A stretch of 64,000 bases of DNA from Ruegeria sp. SCSIO 43209 (GTDB lineage: Bacteria; Pseudomonadota; Alphaproteobacteria; Rhodobacterales; Rhodobacteraceae): NCBI RefSeq assembly GCF_019904295.1, contig NZ_CP065359.1, forward strand, positions 2,381,001 through 2,445,000, given 5' to 3'. The stretch's first letter is position 1, and each line of letters starts with the position of its first letter. A program made the position numbers and the translations under genes. Below the pieces are notes generated by a model that saw only the letters and a list, made by a program, of their open reading frames with translations, made no database searches and was not told where the DNA came from. This document shows, in pieces, positions 29,922-39,868 of this stretch.

Positions 29922-30899
29922 TCAGACCTCCAACACAACGGTCCCGAGCTTTTGCCCCGCCTCGACCATTGCGTGTGCATTTGCCGCATCCATCAGCCCT
30001 CCGCCGGGGACGACGGCGTGCGACAGTGCGCCTTGTTCCAGCCACTGGCCCAACTGCGCCTCGCCACGACGGCGGGCCGCGGCGTCGAGTTGGTAGACGA
30101 TCAGCATATGCAGGCGGATGTTCTTGAACATGAAGCCATAGAAATCCAGTTCGGGCTTCATTTGCGAAGCCGAGGCATAGCTGGCGATGGTGCCACCGGG
30201 GCGGATCATAGAAAGGGAAGCGGGTTGGTTGGCGGCGAAATCAACCTCGACAATGCGGTCTATGCCTGCGCCGTTGGTCATGTCCATCGCCGCCTCGGCC
30301 ACGTCTTGCGTGCGGTAGTTGATCCATTCGGACGCGCCGGAATGGGCGGCTTTTTCATCTGAACTGACCGTTGTGATAACGCGTGCGCCGCCCAGTGCGG
30401 CCATCTGGCAGGCGTAGCGTCCGACCGTGCCTGCGCCGCCGGTCACAAGCACGGTCTGGTCAGTGATCGGTCCGTCACAATAGAGCGCGTACCATGCAGT
30501 CAAGGCGGGGATACCAAAACACGCGCCCTCGGCGAAGCCGGTCGTATCTGGAAGGAATACGGCCTGTTCGGAGGGGAGCGCGATGTATTCGGCCCCAGTG
30601 CCAAAAGCGCGTTGCCATTGGCCGTTCCAGATCCAGACACGTTCGCCGACGCGCGCGGGATCGACCCCTTCGCCTACGGCCTCAATCACTCCGGCCCCGT
30701 CCGAGTGGGGAACAACCATCGGGTATTGCATCACAGCGCCAGGGCGCGCGCCGCCGCGCAGCTTGACGTCTGAGGGGTTGATGCCGCTGGCATGGACCCG
30801 GACAAGAACGTCGCCTGGGCCGGGGTTGGGCGTGGGCAGGTCGACCAACTCAAGGACATCCGCCGCCGCACCAAATCCGCGATAGGTGATTGCTTTCAT
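29922..30899 (-). CDS. zinc-less alcohol dehydrogenase / quinone oxidoreductase
   Basis: 325 residues from the ATG at 30899 (GAGGGA six bases upstream). MDR superfamily: catalytic domain first, then a nucleotide-binding fold with [18 protein letters not shown]. The zinc-ligand cysteines of classic alcohol dehydrogenases are missing, which points to the quinone reductase branch. NADPH is the likely donor; the substrate is unknown. Confidence 0.87.
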   Translation of the reverse strand: MKAITYRGFGAAADVLELVDLPTPNPGPGDVLVRVHASGINPSDVKLRGGARPGAVMQYPMVVPHSDGAGVIEAVGEGVDPARVGERVWIWNGQWQRAFGTGAEYIALPSEQAVFLPDTTGFAEGACFGIPALTAWYALYCDGPITDQTVLVTGGAGTVGRYACQMAALGGARVITTVSSDEKAAHSGASEWINYRTQDVAEAAMDMTNGAGIDRIVEVDFAANQPASLSMIRPGGTIASYASASQMKPELDFYGFMFKNIRLHMLIVYQLDAAARRRGEAQLGQWLEQGALSHAVVPGGGLMDAANAHAMVEAGQKLGTVVLEV

Positions 30900-30915
30900 G
30901 ACAGTCCCTCGTCTC

Positions 30916-31242
30916 CTATTGGTCAGCCGCGTCGGGCGTTTCCAGATCGAACACCAAGACGCCCTCGGCCCCATCCACGCACAGCGCGACAAGCCGTGCG
31001 CCAAGTTGCTGGTGGGTTTCGTCACTGGCGTAGCGCTGTAGGTCGGCCTGAGCCGCGAAATCCAGCGTGAAGCCGTAGGGATAGCTTGGGGATTTTGCCT
31101 CAAAATCGCGGTTGGGGCCGTGGATGAAGCCACCGCAGCCAGACAAACGGTCTGCGACCGCGCCCAGCCCATCCATCACAGCTGCAAGCTCTGCGGTGTC
31201 GTGATCGGGCTTGAGTCGCAGCATCACGCAATGTCGGATCAT
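30916..31242 (-). CDS. Dabb domain (stress-responsive A/B barrel) protein
   Basis: 108 residues. Starts MIRHCVMLRLKPDHD and holds YPYGFTLDFAAQADLQRY, the usual Dabb outline of a small ferredoxin-like barrel. Function unknown. 16 bases from each neighbour in the same operon. Confidence 0.83.
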   Translation of the reverse strand: MIRHCVMLRLKPDHDTAELAAVMDGLGAVADRLSGCGGFIHGPNRDFEAKSPSYPYGFTLDFAAQADLQRYASDETHQQLGARLVALCVDGAEGVLVFDLETPDAADQ

Positions 31243-31258
31243 CCTTGCACCTCAGAGG

Positions 31259-31882
31259 TCATGACAGGCGCACCGTGAGAATCTTGTAGCTGGCCACGCC
31301 AAAGAAACCCGCGAAGGCAAAATCAAACCAACGGCGGGCGCGGCGATAGGCGTTGACCATGCGCGCAGACGAAAACAAGAAGGCGTAGCCGATGAAGATC
31401 AGCAGTGAACCCGCATAGAGCATGGCGAAATAACCCAGCAGCATAGCAAGGCTGGCGTCATTTGGCGCAACGATGGCGTAGATCGAGCCCCAGCTGAGGA
31501 TCGCCTTGGGGTTGGTCAGATGGATCGCTGCACCCTTGGCAAATATCGTGCCCAATGAGCCGGTGACCGGATTGCCCAGCGCGACCTCATCCGAAGTCAG
31601 CGCGCGGCGCAGCGCCTTGAGCGCCAGCCAGCCCAGATAAGCGACGCCGATATAGCGGATCACCTCGAACACCCAGACATTGGCCAGCATGATCGCCGAC
31701 AGCCCCAGTGCGGCGGCGATGCCCCACGCGGCGGACCCGGCGCAGATGCCCAGCGCAAAGGCCAGACCGGCGGTGCGGCCTTCGTTCATGGCGGTTCCGG
31801 CGATGCCCATGGTGGCAGGGCCCGGAGAGCCCCCGGCCATGAGCCATGCAAACCAGATCGCAACAAAGCCGGGTGTGATCAT
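31259..31882 (-). CDS. LysE family exporter
   Basis: 207 residues, about six membrane helices. The family motif GGSPGPATMGIAGTAMNEG is near residue 17, followed by LGWLALKALRRAL. Members export amino acids such as lysine, threonine or homoserine lactone. Substrate not shown. Overlaps pdxJ by four bases. Confidence 0.88.
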   Translation of the reverse strand: MITPGFVAIWFAWLMAGGSPGPATMGIAGTAMNEGRTAGLAFALGICAGSAAWGIAAALGLSAIMLANVWVFEVIRYIGVAYLGWLALKALRRALTSDEVALGNPVTGSLGTIFAKGAAIHLTNPKAILSWGSIYAIVAPNDASLAMLLGYFAMLYAGSLLIFIGYAFLFSSARMVNAYRRARRWFDFAFAGFFGVASYKILTVRLS

Positions 31883-32625
31883 GCCCGCGCCTCGTCCATC
31901 AGGCGGCGCATTTCGTGAACCGCAGGGGTGAGGCCGCGAAAGATGGCCTCGCCGATCAGGAAGTGGCCGATATTCAGCTCTCGCACTTCAGGGAAGGCCG
32001 CCACCGGTTGCACGGTGTCGTAAGTCAGCCCGTGACCCGCATGAACTTCAAGACCCAGCGAATGGGCATAGGCGGACATCTCGCGCAGGGCTTCCAGTTC
32101 GCGCGCGGCGTCGTCCAGTTTGCCTTCGGCGTGGAAATCGCAATAGGCACCGGTGTGCAGTTCGATCACCTCAGCCCCAATGCGGTGGGCGGCGTCGATC
32201 TGGCGCTGGTCGGCGGCGATGAAGATCGACACGCGGCAGCCCACATCGCGCAAGGGCGCAATGAAATGGGCCAGCTTATTTTCCTCGCGCGCGACTTCTA
32301 ACCCCCCTTCGGTTGTGCGTTCCTCGCGCTTTTCGGGAACGATGCAGACGGCGTGCGGCTTGTGGCGCAGGGCGATTTTCTGCATCTCGTCGGTTGCGGC
32401 CATCTCGAAGTTCAGCGGCACCGACAGGATCTCCATCAACCCGTCGATATCGGCGTCCGAGATGTGGCGGCGATCTTCGCGCAGATGTGCTGTGATGCCG
32501 TCGGCCCCGGCCTCTTCCGCGATCCGGGCGGCGCGTAGTGGGTCGGGATAGGCCCCGCCGCGCGCATTCCGCACGGTGGCTACGTGGTCGATATTCACGC
32601 CCAGACGCAAACGGTTGTCAGACAT
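31879..32625 (-). CDS. pdxJ: pyridoxine 5'-phosphate synthase
   Basis: 248 residues. Condenses 1-deoxyxylulose 5-phosphate and 3-amino-2-oxopropyl phosphate to pyridoxine phosphate, the last ring-forming step of DXP-dependent vitamin B6 synthesis. LGVNIDHVATVRNARGG and ADGITAHLREDRRHI near the N-terminus and HAGHGLTYDTV near the C-terminus are family blocks. Confidence 0.96.
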   Translation of the reverse strand: MSDNRLRLGVNIDHVATVRNARGGAYPDPLRAARIAEEAGADGITAHLREDRRHISDADIDGLMEILSVPLNFEMAATDEMQKIALRHKPHAVCIVPEKREERTTEGGLEVAREENKLAHFIAPLRDVGCRVSIFIAADQRQIDAAHRIGAEVIELHTGAYCDFHAEGKLDDAARELEALREMSAYAHSLGLEVHAGHGLTYDTVQPVAAFPEVRELNIGHFLIGEAIFRGLTPAVHEMRRLMDEARA

Positions 32626-33316
32626 CTTTCGAATCCTTCATTGTCCCTGAGGTCGAGCCTAGTGGTTTTGTCGGGGGAACGTCAGCCTCTGCCTGAGCAA
32701 GGCGTTTGATTTGTTCAAACTTCGCTTTGATTCTGGCGCGGCGGCGTTGCTGATAAGTACGGATAAGCGGCAGGCTAAGATAGGCGCAGATCACTCCGGC
32801 CACGATGCCTGGAATGACCCCGCCGATCATATAAGGAAAGAACACATCGTCATAGAACCGGCTAAGCCCGTGCCAGTCCGCCTCGCGATGGGTGAACATG
32901 GCGATGCAATTGTCCTTGAGATCGCCCATCGCATCCGCAAATTTCCCCATCAACCCATCGGTATCGTCTTTGCGGAACTTGGTCCCCAGCAGGAAATGCC
33001 CGGTTTGCAGGCTTATGACCGCGATCGGCACATAGGTCAGGGGATTGCCAAAGAACGTGCCGCTGAGCGCGGCAAGAATGTTGCCGTTCAGCAGCCGCGC
33101 CAGCACGGCGGCGACCAGGAAATGCAAGCCATAGAAAGGCGTGAACGAGGCAAACACCCCTGCCCCGATGCCACGCGCGATGCGTTCCGGGCTGTCAGGC
33201 AGGCGCCGAACCCGATGTTTGACATAGTGAAAGGCACGGGTCCATCCGCCGCGCGGATAGACGAACTCTGACGCGACTTGGACAGGCGAGCGGCGATCTC
33301 GGCGCTTGAAAACCAC
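32618..33316 (-). CDS. DUF2062 membrane protein
   Basis: 232 residues. Membrane helices near 45-75, 85-110 and 165-190, with FASFTPFYGLHFLVAAVLAR and GTFFGNPLTYVPI as DUF2062 marks. Basic at both ends. GTG start with GGGGTGA upstream. Overlaps pdxJ by eight bases. Function unknown. Confidence 0.8.
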   Translation of the reverse strand: MVFKRRDRRSPVQVASEFVYPRGGWTRAFHYVKHRVRRLPDSPERIARGIGAGVFASFTPFYGLHFLVAAVLARLLNGNILAALSGTFFGNPLTYVPIAVISLQTGHFLLGTKFRKDDTDGLMGKFADAMGDLKDNCIAMFTHREADWHGLSRFYDDVFFPYMIGGVIPGIVAGVICAYLSLPLIRTYQQRRRARIKAKFEQIKRLAQAEADVPPTKPLGSTSGTMKDSKDV

Positions 33317-33332
33317 TCGTGATCACCCCTTC

Positions 33333-35465
33333 TCAGCCAGCCGCAACGGCGGGTTTCGCACTTTCCCGGTACCGTTCGACCGCAGCAACGTCGCTTTCAG
33401 CCTCGAGCATCAGCATCAGCGAATGCAGCTGTTCAAGATCGCGAAGTTCGACATTGATCATCAGCCGATAAAAATCCGGTTTGCGGTCGACAAATTCGAG
33501 GTTCGAGATATTGGCCTTTTTCTCGCCGATCAATGTGCAAATACGCCCCAGCACCCCGGCATCATTGCCGATGGTCAAATCCAGCGTCGCGCCATAGACG
33601 GCGGGGTGGGTGCCCGAATGCCAGTGCAGATCAACCCAGCGCTCGGGTTCATTTTCAAACTCGGTCAGGCGATCACAGTCGATGGCGTGCACGACAACAC
33701 CCTTGCCGCGATATGTAATTCCGACGATGCGCTCGCCTGGCAGTGGCTGGCAACAGGGGGCACGATCGAATTTCTGGCCCGGTTCAAGCCCGATCACAGC
33801 ACGACGGGGCGAGATCGCGTCGCCATCATCCTTGGTGAGTTCGGGATATACCGCTTCGACCACCTCATGGGCGGTCAACTCGGCACTGCCCAGACGGGCC
33901 AGCAACTCGTCCCGATCTTTTAAACGCAGGTGTTTGGCAGCGGTTTCCAGCGCCTTGTCGGTGGCTTTGCGGCCCAGGTTTTCGAACCCGGCGCGGGCCA
34001 GTTCCTTACCCAGCTTGATGAAGCGTTCCCGGTCGACCTCGCGCAAGGCGCGGCGGATCGAGGTGCGGGCTTTGCCGGTGACTGCGATCTCAAGCCACGT
34101 GACCTGCGGGCTCTGGCCATCGGCGGTGATGATGTCCACCGACTGCCCGTTCTTGAGCCGGGTCCAAAGCGGCACACGAATGCCATCAACCTTGGCCCCC
34201 ACGCAGGCATGACCAATGCGGGTGTGGATTGCGTAAGCAAAATCAATCGGCGTCGCCCCACGCGGCAGTTTCACCACATCGCCCTTGGGGGTGAAGCAGA
34301 ACACCTGGTCCGAATACATCTCGAGCTTCACAGCTTCGAGGAAATCCTCATGATCATCCTCGCTGTCGAATTGCTCGGTCAGGTTTGCGATCCACTTTGC
34401 CGGGTCGACCGCAAAGGGGTTTTCGGACCGCACACCGTCGCGATAGGACCAGTGCGCTGCAACGCCGGTTTCGGCCACATCGTGCATCTGGCGGGTGCGG
34501 ATCTGAACCTCGACCCTTTTGCCGTCGCGCCCCGAAACCGTTGTGTGGATCGAGCGATAACCGTTCGATTTCGGCTGGCTGATATAGTCCTTGAATCGCC
34601 CTGGCACCGCGCGCCAGCGCTGGTGGATGGCACCGAGTGTGCGGTAACAGTCTTCCTCGGTCTGGGTGATGATGCGGAACCCGTAGATGTCGGACAAACG
34701 TGAGAAACCCTGATCCTTTTCCTGCATCTTGCGCCAGATCGAATAGGGTTTCTTGGCGCGACCAAAGACTTCGGCTTCAATGCCCGCCTTTTCCAATTCG
34801 TGCCGCATGTCGCCGGTAATGCGATGGATCACGTCGCCGGTTTCGCGTTGCAGAGTGATAAAGCGGCGGATGATCGACTGGCGGCCTTCGGGGTTCAGGA
34901 CGCGGAAGGCAAGGTCTTCGAGTTCCTCGCGCATCCATTGCATCCCCATGCGGCCCGCAAGCGGCGCGTAAATATCCATTGTCTCACGCGCTTTTTGCAC
35001 CTGCTTTTCAGGGCGCATCGCCTTGATCGTGCGCATGTTGTGCAGGCGGTCGGCGAGTTTGACTAGAATAACCCGAAGGTCCTTGGACATGGCCATGAAC
35101 AGCTTGCGGAAATTCTCGGCCTGTTTGGTTTCACGGCTGGACAGCTGCAGGTTGGTCAGCTTGGTGACGCCATCGACCAGCTTGGCGACCTCATCCCCGA
35201 ACAGTTCGGTAACCTTGCCATAACTGGCTTTGGTGTCTTCGATCGTGTCGTGCAACAGGGCCGTTATAATGGTCGCATCATCCAGACGCTGTTCGGTCAG
35301 GATGGCGGCAACTGCAACGGGATGAGAGAAATAGGGCTCGCCGGAATGGCGAAACTGGCCTTCATGCATCTTTTGGCCAAATTCATAGGCCCTTTCGATG
35401 CGGTCGGCATTTGTCTTGGGATTGTAATTGCGGACCAGCGCAATCAGGTCTTCTTCTGAAATCAT
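33333..35465 (-). CDS. bifunctional (p)ppGpp synthetase/hydrolase (RSH)
   Basis: 710 residues. Makes and degrades the stringent-response alarmone. An intact HD hydrolase (YFSHPVAVAA near 45, LLHDTIEDT near 70), synthetase (DIYGFRIIT near 245, QPKSNGYRSIHT near 285), TGS (VFCFTPKGDVVKLPRG) and C-terminal ACT domain are present. Both catalytic halves look active, as expected for the single RSH of alphaproteobacteria. It follows rpoZ by 25 bases; the omega subunit contributes to ppGpp binding in E. coli. Confidence 0.95.
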   Translation of the reverse strand: MISEEDLIALVRNYNPKTNADRIERAYEFGQKMHEGQFRHSGEPYFSHPVAVAAILTEQRLDDATIITALLHDTIEDTKASYGKVTELFGDEVAKLVDGVTKLTNLQLSSRETKQAENFRKLFMAMSKDLRVILVKLADRLHNMRTIKAMRPEKQVQKARETMDIYAPLAGRMGMQWMREELEDLAFRVLNPEGRQSIIRRFITLQRETGDVIHRITGDMRHELEKAGIEAEVFGRAKKPYSIWRKMQEKDQGFSRLSDIYGFRIITQTEEDCYRTLGAIHQRWRAVPGRFKDYISQPKSNGYRSIHTTVSGRDGKRVEVQIRTRQMHDVAETGVAAHWSYRDGVRSENPFAVDPAKWIANLTEQFDSEDDHEDFLEAVKLEMYSDQVFCFTPKGDVVKLPRGATPIDFAYAIHTRIGHACVGAKVDGIRVPLWTRLKNGQSVDIITADGQSPQVTWLEIAVTGKARTSIRRALREVDRERFIKLGKELARAGFENLGRKATDKALETAAKHLRLKDRDELLARLGSAELTAHEVVEAVYPELTKDDGDAISPRRAVIGLEPGQKFDRAPCCQPLPGERIVGITYRGKGVVVHAIDCDRLTEFENEPERWVDLHWHSGTHPAVYGATLDLTIGNDAGVLGRICTLIGEKKANISNLEFVDRKPDFYRLMINVELRDLEQLHSLMLMLEAESDVAAVERYRESAKPAVAAG

Positions 35466-35490
35466 CCGGTCCGCACCTTTGTCGCTTGGG

Positions 35491-35844
35491 TTACCCCTGG
35501 CCCTGGGCCTCCATCAGAGCGCGCAGGAGCTTTTCTTCCGACATGTCGTCATCCGCAGGCTTGTCAGATTCCGCACCCATCAGCAGGGCCATCTGATCTT
35601 CTTCGGGCTCATCAACCTCGATCTGGGTCTGGTTGGCTTCGATCAGACGCTCGCGCAGCTCATCAGCGCTTTGGGTTTCGTCGGCGATTTCGCGTAGCGA
35701 GACGACAGGGTTCTTGTCGTTATCGCGGTCAACGGTGATCGGGCCACCAGCAGAAATCTCGCGCGCCCGGTGGGCTGCAAGCATCACCAGTTCGAACCGG
35801 TTCGGGACCTTGTCTACACAATCTTCGACCGTAACGCGGGCCAT
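35491..35844 (-). CDS. rpoZ: RNA polymerase omega subunit
   Basis: 117 residues. Starts [20 protein letters not shown] and has [10 protein letters not shown], the beta'-contact region. The C-terminal half is long and acidic, ending with a short tail. First gene of the long minus-strand unit. Confidence 0.95.
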   Translation of the reverse strand: MARVTVEDCVDKVPNRFELVMLAAHRAREISAGGPITVDRDNDKNPVVSLREIADETQSADELRERLIEANQTQIEVDEPEEDQMALLMGAESDKPADDDMSEEKLLRALMEAQGQG

Positions 35845-35884
35845 AGGGCGCTCTCCGTAAATGAATCCGTGGCAGGAAGGGGTT

Positions 35885-35913
35885 TATCTAAGCGCGAATC
35901 CCCGCCTTGACAA
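35885..35913 (-). promoter_or_regulatory. sigma-70-type promoter of the rpoZ-rel unit
   Basis: TTGTCA and TAGATA separated by exactly 17 bases on the minus strand, 41 bases before the rpoZ start. The best consensus promoter I could read in the window. Confidence 0.7.
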
Positions 35914-35938
35914 GCAAGAAATGCCGCAAATGCGAGGA

Positions 35939-36520
35939 TCACAGAGGCTTGACCTCTGCCACCTCATCGGGTGGCAAGGCTGCAACCATCTGCGTCACTG
36001 TCCGGTCCAGAACGGGATGGCGCCAATCGGGGGCGACATCCATCATGGGAACAAGCACAAAAGCGCGGTCCTGCAAGCGCGGATGGGGCAGGATAAGGTG
36101 TTCCGGCGCAGATTTGGTCTGATCTTCGGGGGGAAGGGTCAGCCAGCGCTGGTATTCGGCGTCATCCGGCAGCACAAGTTCATCCCAACAGACCAGATCG
36201 AGGTCCAGAGTGCGCATGCCCCAACGCTGTTCACGGGCGCGCTCAAAATCATGTTCGATGCGGTGCAGCAGGTCCAGAACACCCTGTGGCGTGAGGTCCG
36301 ATTCGATCAAAACCGCTGCGTTGACATAGTCCGGCCCTGCCCCTGCCGGAAAGCATGGGGTGGCAAAAAACCGGCTTGTCTCGCGAATCACCAAGCCCGC
36401 CTCGGCCATCGCGATCAGCGACCGCTCAAGTGTCACCTTGGGCCCACAACCTCTCAGACTGAGATTTGCCCCTAGGGCAATGACCGCTTTTGACAAGGTT
36501 TTGTCCACTTCAGACCCCAT
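35939..36520 (-). CDS. folK: 6-hydroxymethyl-7,8-dihydropterin pyrophosphokinase
   Basis: 193 residues. Transfers pyrophosphate from ATP in folate synthesis. ALGANLS near residue 16, AREQRWGMRTLDLDLV and LILPHPRLQDRAFVLVPM are diagnostic. The true start may be the GTG four codons in, which has GGGG before it. It lies upstream of the rpoZ promoter on the same strand, so rpoZ is probably not driven from it alone. Confidence 0.94.
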   Translation of the reverse strand: MGSEVDKTLSKAVIALGANLSLRGCGPKVTLERSLIAMAEAGLVIRETSRFFATPCFPAGAGPDYVNAAVLIESDLTPQGVLDLLHRIEHDFERAREQRWGMRTLDLDLVCWDELVLPDDAEYQRWLTLPPEDQTKSAPEHLILPHPRLQDRAFVLVPMMDVAPDWRHPVLDRTVTQMVAALPPDEVAEVKPL

Positions 36521-36646
36521 ATTCGGACCAGAGAATACTTGCGATAAAGCCTAAAACACCTATTTTAAGGACACCATTGCACTGACCTATTACTTTATCA
36601 CTCACGGAGCTCACGGTGCGGTGGCTTATACCGGAAGGACCATTTT

Positions 36647-37222
36647 ATGTTTTACAAGGACGAACGGCTAGCGCTGTTCATCGACGGCTCGAATCTTTAT
36701 GCAGCCGCCAAAGCACTGGGGTTTGACATCGACTACAAGTTGCTGCGTCAGGAATTTATGCGCAGAGGCAAACTGCTTAGAGCTTTCTACTACACAGCGC
36801 TACTGGAAAATGACGAGTATTCCCCGATCCGGCCTCTGGTGGACTGGCTGCACTATAATGGCTTCACCATGGTCACCAAACCGGCCAAGGAATACACCGA
36901 CAGCATGGGGCGTCGGAAGGTCAAGGGAAACATGGATATCGAGCTTACCGTCGATGCCATGGAACTGGCACCACGCGTTGATCATATCGTACTGTTTTCG
37001 GGCGATGGGGATTTCCGCCCGCTGATCGCAAGCCTGCAACGGCAGGGCGTACGTGTTTCCGTTGTTTCGACCATCCGTAGCCAGCCGCCGATGATTTCGG
37101 ACGAACTGCGCCGCCAGGCCGATAACTTCATTGAGCTGGAAGACCTGCGCGACGTGATCGGCCGCCCTCCGCGCGAGATGCCGACTGAACCCCGCAGCGT
37201 CGCAGCTGCAGGCGGGCACTGA
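36647..37222 (+). CDS. LabA-like NYN domain protein
   Basis: 191 residues. NYN domains have the PIN-like ribonuclease fold. Acidic residues expected in the site are visible: LFIDGSNLYAA at 10-20, KGNMDIELTVDAME and VLFSGDGDFRPLIA. Cyanobacterial LabA acts in circadian output; the bacterial relatives are mostly uncharacterised and may be RNases. Divergent from folK across an AT-rich 126-base gap. GGAAGG lies upstream of the ATG. A strong hairpin follows. Confidence 0.85.
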   Translation: MFYKDERLALFIDGSNLYAAAKALGFDIDYKLLRQEFMRRGKLLRAFYYTALLENDEYSPIRPLVDWLHYNGFTMVTKPAKEYTDSMGRRKVKGNMDIELTVDAMELAPRVDHIVLFSGDGDFRPLIASLQRQGVRVSVVSTIRSQPPMISDELRRQADNFIELEDLRDVIGRPPREMPTEPRSVAAAGGH

Positions 37223-37267
37223 CCCCACCAAACCCCACCACTCACCAATGGGGGTTGGCAAGAATAT

Positions 37268-37298
37268 GCGCGGCCAGGGCCAGAAGCCCTGGCCGCGC
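37268..37298 (+). terminator. strong hairpin after the NYN gene
   Basis: 13-bp perfect stem (GCGCGGCCAGGGC and complement) with CAGAA loop, followed by GACTTTAAAGG. The stem is very stable but the T-run is short. Confidence 0.65.
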
Positions 37299-37424
37299 GA
37301 CTTTAAAGGTATAGGTGCTGAAAACACCCTTGTGCTAACAGCGATTCATGTCAGTGAAATGACGCAGTGCTGTCTGGACCATGGCAATGAAAAGACCTAG
37401 GTGTTCGGTCCAGGAGATCGCCGA

Positions 37425-38375
37425 ATGACAAAGCCGCCGCTGACATTATATCTGGCCGCCCCGCGCGGGTTCTGCGCCGGAGTGGACCGTGCCATCAAGA
37501 TTGTGGAAATGGCCCTTCAAAAATGGGGGGCGCCTGTCTATGTGCGCCATGAGATTGTTCACAACAAATTCGTCGTCGACGGTCTGCGCGCCAAGGGTGC
37601 CGTGTTTGTCGAGGAGCTGGACGAATGCCCTGATGATCGCCCCGTGATCTTCTCGGCCCACGGTGTGCCAAAATCGGTGCCCGCCACAGCAGCCCAGCGC
37701 GAGATGATATATGTCGACGCCACCTGCCCGCTTGTATCCAAGGTACATGTCGAGGCGCAGCGCCATGCGGATGCCGGGCTGCAGATGATCATGATCGGCC
37801 ACAAGGGCCACCCCGAAACCATCGGCACCATGGGACAGCTGCCCGATGGCGAGGTGCTGCTGGTTGAAACGGTAGAAGATGTGGCGCAGGTCGCTGTGCG
37901 TAACCCCGAAAAGCTGGCCTTTGTCACCCAGACAACCCTATCGGTGGATGACACCAAGGACATTATTGCCGCGCTTGAGGCCCGCTTCCCCGCCATCGTC
38001 GGGCCGCACAAGGAAGACATTTGTTATGCCACCACCAACCGGCAGGAAGCGGTGAAAGCCGTCGCTCCGAAAGCCGATGCCTTGCTGGTGGTGGGTGCGC
38101 CGAACTCATCGAATTCACGTCGTCTGGTCGAGGTCGCCTCGCGCGCCGGATGCAGTTATGCGCAGCTGGTGCAGCGCGCGACCGAGATCGACTGGCGTGC
38201 GCTGGAAGGAATTTCCAGCATTGCGGTTAGCGCCGGGGCATCCGCGCCCGAGGTGCTGGTGAACGAGGTGATCGATGCATTCCGCGACCACTACGATGTC
38301 ACCGTCGAGCTGGTCGAAACCGCTGTCGAGAATGTCGAGTTCAAAGTTCCCCGCGTATTGCGGGAACCAGCATGA
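37425..38375 (+). CDS. ispH: 4-hydroxy-3-methylbut-2-enyl diphosphate reductase
   Basis: 316 residues from ATG 37425, with AGGAGA seven bases upstream. Last step of the MEP isoprenoid pathway. The iron-sulfur ligands are Cys17 (RGFCAGV), Cys101 (DATCPLV) and the Cys of EDICYATT near 200. The proton-relay Glu lies in [11 protein letters not shown]. It starts a run of five overlapping plus-strand genes. Confidence 0.97.
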   Translation: MTKPPLTLYLAAPRGFCAGVDRAIKIVEMALQKWGAPVYVRHEIVHNKFVVDGLRAKGAVFVEELDECPDDRPVIFSAHGVPKSVPATAAQREMIYVDATCPLVSKVHVEAQRHADAGLQMIMIGHKGHPETIGTMGQLPDGEVLLVETVEDVAQVAVRNPEKLAFVTQTTLSVDDTKDIIAALEARFPAIVGPHKEDICYATTNRQEAVKAVAPKADALLVVGAPNSSNSRRLVEVASRAGCSYAQLVQRATEIDWRALEGISSIAVSAGASAPEVLVNEVIDAFRDHYDVTVELVETAVENVEFKVPRVLREPA

Positions 38376-38824
38376 GCGGCATCCCCCGCGCGCCGTTATT
38401 CCTTGGTTTGGCTGGGCTGATCCCGTTTGTCTGGGGCGCGCTGACTTATCTGAACGGTGATTTGAACGATTGGGGTCGGCAGACGCTGGGGTCGCGCTTC
38501 GTGGGGCCGTATATTCAGCTATTCTATGGCTCGGTGATCCTGAGTTTCATGTCGGGCGTGTTGTGGGGCTTCGCCACCAAAACCTCAGGCAGCAAAGCTG
38601 CGGCCTGTTACACCTTGTCGGTGTTGCCTGCACTTTGGGCATTTTTCACGACCGGCGGCGGTCCGGTGAATGCGGGCACCAACCTGATGTATGGGTTTGC
38701 GGGCTTGCTTTTGCTGGACGCCATGTTCTCATATTGGCGGTTGACCCCGGTCTGGTGGATGCGGCTGCGCGTCCTGCTAACCGCTGTCGTGCTGACCTGT
38801 CTTGCTGTGGGAGTTTACCTGTGA
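38372..38824 (+). CDS. DUF3429 membrane protein
   Basis: 150 residues with four or five membrane helices. The pattern [30 protein letters not shown] and [11 protein letters not shown] is the DUF3429 family. Function unknown. Overlaps ispH by four bases and the methyltransferase by four. Confidence 0.82.
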   Translation: MSGIPRAPLFLGLAGLIPFVWGALTYLNGDLNDWGRQTLGSRFVGPYIQLFYGSVILSFMSGVLWGFATKTSGSKAAACYTLSVLPALWAFFTTGGGPVNAGTNLMYGFAGLLLLDAMFSYWRLTPVWWMRLRVLLTAVVLTCLAVGVYL

Positions 38825-39408
38825 GTGATGAACGGACCATCAAGGCCTACACGGATCGCGTTGCGGATTACCTAAGGATCCCCCTGCCCGCCGAGCAGCT
38901 AGAGGCGCGTCAGGCTTTTGTAGATGCGGTCCGCGAGGGTGGATATGTGCTGGATCTGGGCTCGGGTCCCGGATCAGACAGCGCGTTTCTGATGCGGCAA
39001 GGGCTGAAGGTACGGGCGCTGGATGCAACCCCTGCCTTTGTTGAACATGCGCGGAGCAACGGTGTTGACGCCCACCTTGGCACCTTCGATGACGTCACAG
39101 AGGTAGCAGAGTATGACGGCGTCTATGCCAGTTTCTGCCTGCTGCACGCCCCGCGCGCCGATTTCCTGCGTCATCTGAACGCGATCCACACCGCACTGAA
39201 GCCGGGCGGGCAGCTGTTCCTGGGAATGAAGCTGGGCACGGGCGAGCATCGCGATGATTTGGACCGTTACTATACCTATTATTCAGAGGCCCAGATCAAG
39301 GACGCCCTGACCTCGGCAGGTTTCATCATTGATCGTTCCGTGCAGGGAATGGGGAAGGGTTTGGCCGGGTCTTACGACGGGTTCATTCTGGTATTCGCTC
39401 ATGCCTGA
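38821..39408 (+). CDS. class I SAM-dependent methyltransferase
   Basis: 195 residues. GTG start at 38821 inside the end of the DUF3429 gene. Motif [13 protein letters not shown] near 43-54, then [13 protein letters not shown] and a post-I acidic block. The target is unknown. It overlaps rnhA by eight bases. Confidence 0.85.
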   Translation: MSDERTIKAYTDRVADYLRIPLPAEQLEARQAFVDAVREGGYVLDLGSGPGSDSAFLMRQGLKVRALDATPAFVEHARSNGVDAHLGTFDDVTEVAEYDGVYASFCLLHAPRADFLRHLNAIHTALKPGGQLFLGMKLGTGEHRDDLDRYYTYYSEAQIKDALTSAGFIIDRSVQGMGKGLAGSYDGFILVFAHA

Positions 39409-39868
39409 TCTCTTTGCCTATACCGATGGTGCCTGTTCCGGAAATCCCGGCCCCGGCGGCTGGGGCGTACTGCTGCGCGCGATGGATGGCGAGACCATCC
39501 TGAAAGAACGCGAGCTGAGCGGAGGCGAAGCCGAGACAACCAACAACCGGATGGAACTGCTGGCTGCAATCAGTGCTTTGGAGACGCTGGAGCGGCCCTC
39601 GAAGCTGACTATCGTCACCGACAGCGCTTATGTGAAGAACGGCGTTACGGGATGGATTTTCGGGTGGAAGCGGAACGGCTGGAAGACGTCGAACAAGAAG
39701 CCGGTCAAAAATGTCGATCTGTGGCAGCGGCTGGATGAGGCGCAAGAGCGGCATCAGGTGACATGGGAATGGGTCAAGGGTCATGCGGGCCATCCCGAAA
39801 ATGAACGCGCGGATGAGTTGGCACGCGCCGGCATGGCCCCATTCAAACCTAAGAAGGCGCAGGCGTGA
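39401..39868 (+). CDS. rnhA: ribonuclease HI
   Basis: 155 residues from the ATG at 39401. Cleaves RNA in RNA-DNA hybrids. Asp9 ([11 protein letters not shown]), Glu52 (NNRMEL) and Asp74 (VTDSAYV) are the catalytic carboxylates; the fourth is in [10 protein letters not shown]. Length matches E. coli RNase HI. Confidence 0.96.
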   Translation: MPDLFAYTDGACSGNPGPGGWGVLLRAMDGETILKERELSGGEAETTNNRMELLAAISALETLERPSKLTIVTDSAYVKNGVTGWIFGWKRNGWKTSNKKPVKNVDLWQRLDEAQERHQVTWEWVKGHAGHPENERADELARAGMAPFKPKKAQA

